DNA from: Mixophyes australis
Taxonomy: Eukaryota > Chordata > Amphibia > Anura > Limnodynastidae
Direction of reading: 5' to 3'
Assembly (NCBI GenBank): GCA_036250195.1
Contig: JAVHZZ010000003.1
Coordinates: 90,044,918 to 90,108,917, forward strand
Length of the DNA stretch: 64,000 nt
Under the pieces are notes generated by a model. That model did no database searches. It was given only the letters and a program-made list of their open reading frames with translations, and was not told the DNA's origin. Positions 58,456 to 64,000 of this stretch are shown one piece after another (position 1 is the first letter of the stretch; each line of letters starts with the position of its first letter). Position numbers and translations under genes: made by a program.

Positions 58456-59598
58456 GTCTTAAAAATGTCATGAGAGACTACTTTATATTTTTAGTTACAT
58501 AACTTGATGCCTTAATATTGAGGCATGTTCTATATAAGACATGCCTAGATGGTAGAAATGCATCAAATAAAAGATGATTTTGAACAGTTAAAAAGATTCT
58601 GTCAATGCAAAATTGAGAATCCAATATGAAATTCAATTTATTAGACTATCTTGACCAGGAAAGTGAAAATTAATTCTGTATTCATATGCACATTATTGCG
58701 AAGAACACATATTCTGCTTGAATTGCTTCAGTCCACCCATGTGATGCTAGCTAAGTCCATTGCAAAGGGTAAAAATGTGCTTCTCCTGAAAACAATGCCC
58801 TATTGCCACATTAAACATTGTGCACTAATACAGGAATAATGGTGAAAAACATGTAGATGAAGTCACAAATCAGGAAGAAACAGCTCTTACATTGTGCCTC
58901 AACATTTGCCCATGTTCAGAATTGACCTTTCTGACATTTAAATATAGAGATCAAATTGCTGTATTTATTTTGTGGACTTAAATATGATTATCAGTAAGAT
59001 ACTAGTACCCTTATATACTATGCAGGAATAGTGTTGTGTATTTCCACTCCCGGCTATTTCATGACTGAAGATCTTTGTTACATAAGGGATTCACACCCTA
59101 TATGTTTGGATCTGCATTGTGACCCATTATTATTTTATAACACAATGATATTGATAGATGTATAAACTCCCTTAAATAATTTAGCTTGAACTGTGAGTTC
59201 CAATGTTATCACTTCAATGATTAGTGCAACTGTATGTATTATAATGGATAATGCACCTCAACTGTAAATTATTATTAATATTAGAAGTCACCTTGGATAT
59301 CTGTGACATTTATAAAAAACAAGCAGCCTACAGCTTCATGCTTTGATGTGATCACAAAACTCTTCTGTGACTTTAATTAACCATAAAATTGACAGTTGTG
59401 AGTGCATTTTCCACATAAATATATAATGGTACTGTTTGTTTCACTCTATGGGCCTGATTGAAGTCTGACACAACTTGCACGTAATATTCAACTAACTGTA
59501 TCTCAATATATGTTTTGATGTGAATCTGGGCTCTGCCAAAATATCACTTGCAGTGCACTGACACACAGAACAGAGTGCAGTATACACACATGCATACA
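58456..59598. other. Non-coding, nothing recognised
   Basis: AT-rich. The frame at 58651-58839 is unsupported. Confidence 0.5.
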
Positions 59599-60180
59599 AG
59601 TATATACAGGGCCGGACTGGGACTAAAAATCAGCCCTAGCATTTGAAGCATACAGGCCCACCTCTGTTGGTGACGCTGCGCAGCGGCAACGGTGCAAAGG
59701 GCGTGGCCACATTATGTTGGAGGTGTGGTCGACATGGGGCATTGATATATACATTATAATAAAACATTACATTTATCAGTCTCTCCCCACCCACATCACG
59801 CCCCCCCACCCCAGAAACACATTACAACACCCTAGTCCACTGTACTTATCTATGCTTCTGAAATCCATCAGGATGGGAACTTCCTGTAGAGTGAGCAGAG
59901 AAGCTCTGAGTCTCACAAGATTGATAAATCTCCTGAGATTTAGAGCTCCTCGGCTTGCTCTGCAGGCTGTGTCCTGTCCGGGGACTGGGAGCAACTATAA
60001 GATTCCTCCTGCTAACCAGAGCTGGATTAAGGCTCGGGGGGGGTCCTAGGCACTTAAGACAGGGGGGGCTCCTATATGTAATATGGTTACTACTAGACAC
60101 ATTTTCAACAAATACACACACAATACTGTGAGCACTGTTAGGTGCACACAGTTCTGCCTTCACAAGCAGTACAATGTGAA

Positions 60181-60365
60181 GCAGGACATACCTCCCAACT
60201 GTCCTTGCAGTCAGACCAAATCCTGACTAAGCGATACAGTCACCCACCAAATTCAGGACAGTTGGCAGACTGTCCTGCTCTCTCCTACCTGACTTGTGGC
60301 TGCTGGTGTCTTTTAGATCAGTTGCTGCTTGTCTGGATCCTGGAATATTGGGGGCCCTATTTGGA
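60181..60365. repeat. Dispersed repeat, copy B
   Basis: Matches 296-530 in the same orientation. Located inside the hAT-like element. Confidence 0.55.
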
Positions 60366-60702
60366 AAAAAAATGGGTACATGAAATTTAGAAAACTCCAA
60401 GCAGCACCGCTGTTAAATCAAAATAGCACCCACCTTTTAAAATTAGGCCTCACTACAACCCCAACATCAAAATAATAGTATTTACATTTAATAAATAAAC
60501 ATATTTCCCTCCCTGCAAACAGCCCCTTCATCACCACCATACTGTGCCCCCTCATGATCGTCTTATGTGCCCCCATGCTACTTTTACCCGCTTCATCACA
60601 TTCTGCCATGCTGCTTTTGCCCCTCTTCATCCTCCTGTGCCTTTTATCTCCCCCCTTTCTTCATCACCCAGTCCCTTTTACCCCCCCCCCCCCCCTTTTC
60701 TT

Positions 60703-61690
60703 CATTCCCCTGTGGATTTTCTCCCTGTATTCCCCGGTGGATTTTCTCCCTGTATTCCCCTGTGGCTTTTCTTCCTTTGTTCCCCTGTGGCTTTTCTCCC
60801 TGTATTCCCCTGTGGCTTTTCTCCCTGTAATCCCCTGTGGCTTTTCTCCCTGTATTCCCCTGTGATCTTTCTCCCTGTATTCCCCTGTGATCGTTCTCCC
60901 TTTATTCCCCTGTGGCTTTTCTCCCTGTATTCCCCTGTGATCTTTCTCCCTGTATTTCCCTGTGATTGTTCTCCCTGTATTCCCCTGTGATCGTTCTCCC
61001 TTTATTCCCCTGTGGCTTTTCTCCCTGTATTCCCCTGTGGCTTTTCTCCCTGTATTCCCCTGTGATCTTTCTCCCTGTATTACCCTGTGATCTTTCTCCC
61101 TGTATTCCCCTGTGATCTTTCTCCCTTTATTCCCCTGTGGCTGTTCTCCCTGTATTCCCCTGTGGCTTTTCTCCCTGTATTCCCCTGTGGCTTTTCTCCC
61201 TGTATTCCCCTGTGGCTTTTCTCCCTGTATTCCCCTGTGATCTTTCTCCCTTTATTCCCCTGTGGCTTTTCTCCCTGTATTCCCCTGTGGCTTTTCTCCC
61301 TGTATTCCCCTGTGGCTTTTCTCCCTGTATTCCCCTGTGGCTTTTCTCCCTGTATTCCCCTGTGATCTTTCTTCCTTTATTCCCCTGTGGCTTTTCTCCC
61401 TGTATTCCCCTGTGGCTTTTCTCCCTGTATTCCCCTGTGATCTTTCTCCCTGTATTCCCCTGTGGCTTTTCTCCCTGTATTCCCCTGTGGCTTTTCTCCC
61501 TGTATTCCCCTGTGGCTTTTCTCCCTGTATTCCCCTGTGATCTTTCTCCCTTTATTCCCCTGTGATCTTTCTCCCTGTATTCCCCTGTGGCTGTTCTCCC
61601 TGTATTCCCCTGTGATCTTTCTCCCTGTATTCCCCTGTGGCTGTTCTCCCTGTATTCCCCTGTGATCTTTTTCCCTGTATTCCCGTGTGC
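60703..61690. repeat. 25-bp minisatellite, about 39 units
   Basis: A very regular array of 'ccctgtattcccctgtggctttt' plus 2 bases, with a second variant carrying 'gtgatcttt'. Because 25 is not a multiple of three, all three forward frames read the same Phe/Ser/Pro-rich peptide repeat, which explains the cluster of long false frames here. It is preceded by a C run (60679-60694). Confidence 0.97.
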
Positions 61691-61781
61691 CTCTCTTCGC
61701 TTCTACTCTCTTTTACTTACCTCTGTATTTCTTCTCTTTTCTGTCTTCTCTCCTTTCTTCTTTCTTCCGGGCACTGCTCCT

Positions 61782-61829
61782 CACTGAATGACGGGTGTGA
61801 CGTGACGACGTCACGCCCGACATTAAGTG
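61782..61829. repeat. Palindrome following the 25-bp array
   Basis: Arms CACTGAATGACGGGTGTGA and the complementary TCACGCCCGACATTAAGTG surround a GACGACGTC centre. It is equivalent to 11204-11250 and 40545-40587. Confidence 0.8.
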
Positions 61830-61853
61830 CAAATAAAGGAGGGGGGTTGGACG

Positions 61854-61905
61854 CCGGCGCCGCGATCATGTGAGTATTTGTATACTCACATGATCGCGGC
61901 GCCGG
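61854..61905. repeat. 24-bp perfect hairpin with 4-nt loop
   Basis: Arms 61854-61877 and 61882-61905 are perfectly complementary, with loop TTGT. Outer arms continue imperfectly: a G-rich stretch (61838-61850) opposite a C run (61915-61928) followed by 'ctcctttgc'. Confidence 0.95.
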
Positions 61906-62089
61906 AGCCGCCTGCCCCCCCCCCCCCCCTCCTTTGCTAATAGAAAAAGAAAAGACTTTTAAAAAAAAAAAAAAAAATGAGTGAGTGAGGGCGGGGGGCT
62001 GCGCAGGGTACCGGACCGGCCCACACAGCCATCTGCCCTTCTGGCAAATGCCAGAAGTGCCAGATGGCCAGTCCGGCCCTGAGTATATA

Positions 62090-64000
62090 TAAAGTTCACA
62101 TCAGCATGCACAAAATTATTTTTTTTCAAAATGTAAAAATCAACAGTATAATCATTTATATAAATGTTTCTATATATAATTTTTTAAATACATTTTTATA
62201 TTTATTGCAGAAACAAAGAAGAATGCAATGTAAACTGTATATACATATGCATTTTTTAATATGTATTTGTATACAGTTGTTGTGAAAGCTACTGGAATGC
62301 TTATGTTTGCTTTTTAATTCAAAGACTATGCTGTGTCAGTTATTACTAACAGCCAGTATTTACACCTAGCCTGTAGTGGGTGCAAAAGATATGGCTGAAA
62401 GCAAGTGTACTTGCTACAAACACAGGACTTGACTCGCCAGCCTCTACGATAGAATGCCTTTATTGTACATGGTGTACGTTAGTCCACCGCTTCCCTGTTT
62501 CGCCTCTCTAGTGTAGACAGCCATAAGTAAGTGTCTTTGGCGTTCAGTCATGAATTGAATGCAACTGCATTCCTTGGCATATAGTCTGTCTCTGGTAATA
62601 CGCAGAGATATTTCACTCAAGATACACTATGCATACAGACGGATTTCCGAACATGAATCAGGCCCTATATGTTTGTGCTATTTCAGGATCACAAACTGCA
62701 AGTTCTCTTACAGATCCCAGACACTTCCATTTAGTAAGCACGGTAACCTAGACACTCAGGACTAATTGGCAGATAATTTGCAGACCCAGTAAGTAAGAGA
62801 ACTGCTTAAGCAAAGCAGCAGTAACAAGATTTGTTTTTACATTATTGCTGGTTCTCTTCTCATGTAGCTGCGAGCAGAAGTTCTGCAATAAATCACCTTT
62901 CGTTACTGATAGTTTAAATCACTAGTATGGTAAAATATAATTTCCTTAACATAATTTTTTACACTGTAAAAATAAAATCCTTGTTCTAACTGCCAAGCAC
63001 TATATGAACAATTATACAACATTTTCTTACTCTCCTTCCAGGCTCCCAGTTCTCATTATGTACTCGCTTCTCTCTTGTGTTCAGGCCATGATTATCTCCA
63101 GTTCTTCTCTTGTAATGATGTCTATGGAATTATACTGCTCTATCCATCAAGTTCCTGGTCTCATAGGTATTGACCTAATTTATAAGTTTTGAAAGATACA
63201 TTTTTACAATGTACTTATTTTTATCTTATCATTTCCCAGAATTTCTCTATTTGTTGAAAATACGAATGCTAAATTGTTTGCAGGATTTGTCAATGAATGA
63301 AACTCACTATGCATTTTTAAACACTGTATGATAAACAAATCTGCATGTAGCCTGGCTAAGATCCGAGTTTGCTCTGGAACTATGTGAACAGTAAATCATT
63401 AATGTTACATGTAAATATGCATACAAACCTTAAGGTGATCTGTCCCTTGTGGGAAATTAATTTCCATACTCTATACATTTATGGAGAGAATAAATATGTT
63501 CACTTTTTTAATGAGAACAAACAGAAGTGGCTATACGCTTTTACAATGGTGTGTTGGGGGTGTTGTTGTTTCTCACACATTGAACTACCTCCTGCTTCTG
63601 TCAGACTAGTTCAGCGACGTGTAACACTTTTTACGTTCAAGGCATATACGAGTGTATAGTTGTATAACACAAGTTGAATAGTTGAGATAACACAAGTGCA
63701 GTAGAGCAGCACAGTTACAGATGTCAGAATAGTGGGTGTCAATTCATTTTTAGGTACTTTTATTGGTCCTGCAATACTTCACTTAGTTGCAATGATTACA
63801 TAAAGGTCTGTGGGTTACAGGTTTATATCAGAGCTGACAATCAATGTCTTTGGAGACTGCTCCTTTTGTCTCTTGAAATCGACACCGTCTCTCTCCCTGC
63901 ACTATGGTCTCTTTCTCTGTCAAAATGGACAACACCTCACACTTCACAGGTATCTTGTTACATCACTTGTGTAACCTACCTTTTGCTCTCTCTTGGCAAG
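62090..64000. other. Non-coding, one repeat fragment
   Basis: No gene recognised. About 62400-62672 is a probable old non-autonomous transposon fragment ending 'aacatgaatcaggccc', which matches the inverse of 52815 ('ggcccgattcatgttcgg'). Confidence 0.45.

Larger units (their letters stand above)
59607..62081. mobile_element. hAT-like composite element with 25-bp array
   Basis: An exact 8-bp duplication AGTATATA flanks the element at 59599-59606 and 62082-62089. The left end CAGGGCCGGACTGG is exactly complementary to the right end CCAGTCCGGCCCTG. It is 2475 bp and encodes no transposase. The interior holds a possible nested repeat beginning near 60015 ('cagagctggattaaggctcg'), dispersed-repeat copy B (60181-60365), the 25-bp array (60703-61690), a CRE-like palindrome (61782-61829) and a long hairpin (61854-61905). 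Confidence 0.9.

Noticed and set aside
60544..61873. Cluster of Phe/Ser/Pro repeat proteins
   Set aside because: The 25-bp unit is stop-free, so all three frames give the same peptide repeat. There is no start context, splice signal or domain.

Overview
This is eukaryotic, repeat-dominated DNA. It is most likely vertebrate and probably from an anuran amphibian. That reading rests on the mix of repeat families: L2/CR1-type LINEs, Tc1-like transposons, hAT-like elements and palindromic MITEs with 8-bp target duplications, and a sushi-type (chromovirus) Ty3 retrotransposon. There are no bacterial-style operons, and I found no convincing host gene. One weak single-exon candidate lies at 44994-45354. 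The window is best read as an intergenic or intronic stretch built from nested and dispersed transposable elements.

The centrepiece is an apparently intact Ty3/chromovirus retrotransposon at 25391-33872. It has two 2113-bp LTRs with only three differences seen by eye, a perfect 5-bp target duplication (ACATT), an intact gag with a CCHC knuckle, and an intact pol (protease, RT, RNase H, integrase with GPY module, chromodomain). Three RNA-level signals can be read directly. First, an 11-nt stretch just after the 5' LTR is complementary to the predicted 5' end of the element's own mRNA, which suggests Tf1-like self-priming. Second, a G GGA AAT slippery heptamer in gag phase is followed at ideal spacing by a well-formed H-type pseudoknot, which would give -1 frameshifting from gag to pol. 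Third, four copies of a hairpin in the LTR keep their pairing by compensatory change. Together these give a complete expression and replication programme for a recently mobile element.

Layout: 1-5466, mostly unique AT-rich DNA with dispersed repeats and a probable solo LTR (2305-2872). 5467-7653, a hAT-like element carrying 34-bp minisatellite blocks. 10171-11400, a hAT-like element carrying a pyrimidine-rich minisatellite. 13668-17949, a Tc1-like transposon split by an L2/CR1-type LINE. 18144-18866, a probable minus-strand solo LTR. 19385-20060, a degenerate minisatellite. 20521-20668, a MITE with perfect ends. 23337-25199, a second Tc1-like relic split by a 1.4-kb solo LTR. 25391-33872, the Ty3 element. 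34861-35064, a MITE. 39825-40715, a hAT-like element with a minisatellite. 42021-42790, a pair of 302-bp direct repeats. 52872-54560 and 57880-58455, LINE fragments. 55317-55719, an LTR fragment. 56303-56486, a MITE. 59607-62081, a hAT-like element with a 25-bp array of about 39 units and a 24-bp perfect hairpin.

A recurring theme outside the Ty3 element is that four separate hAT-like insertions, each with a matching 8-bp target duplication, carry an internal minisatellite. In three of them the array is followed by the same type of palindrome centred on a TGACGTCA-like core.
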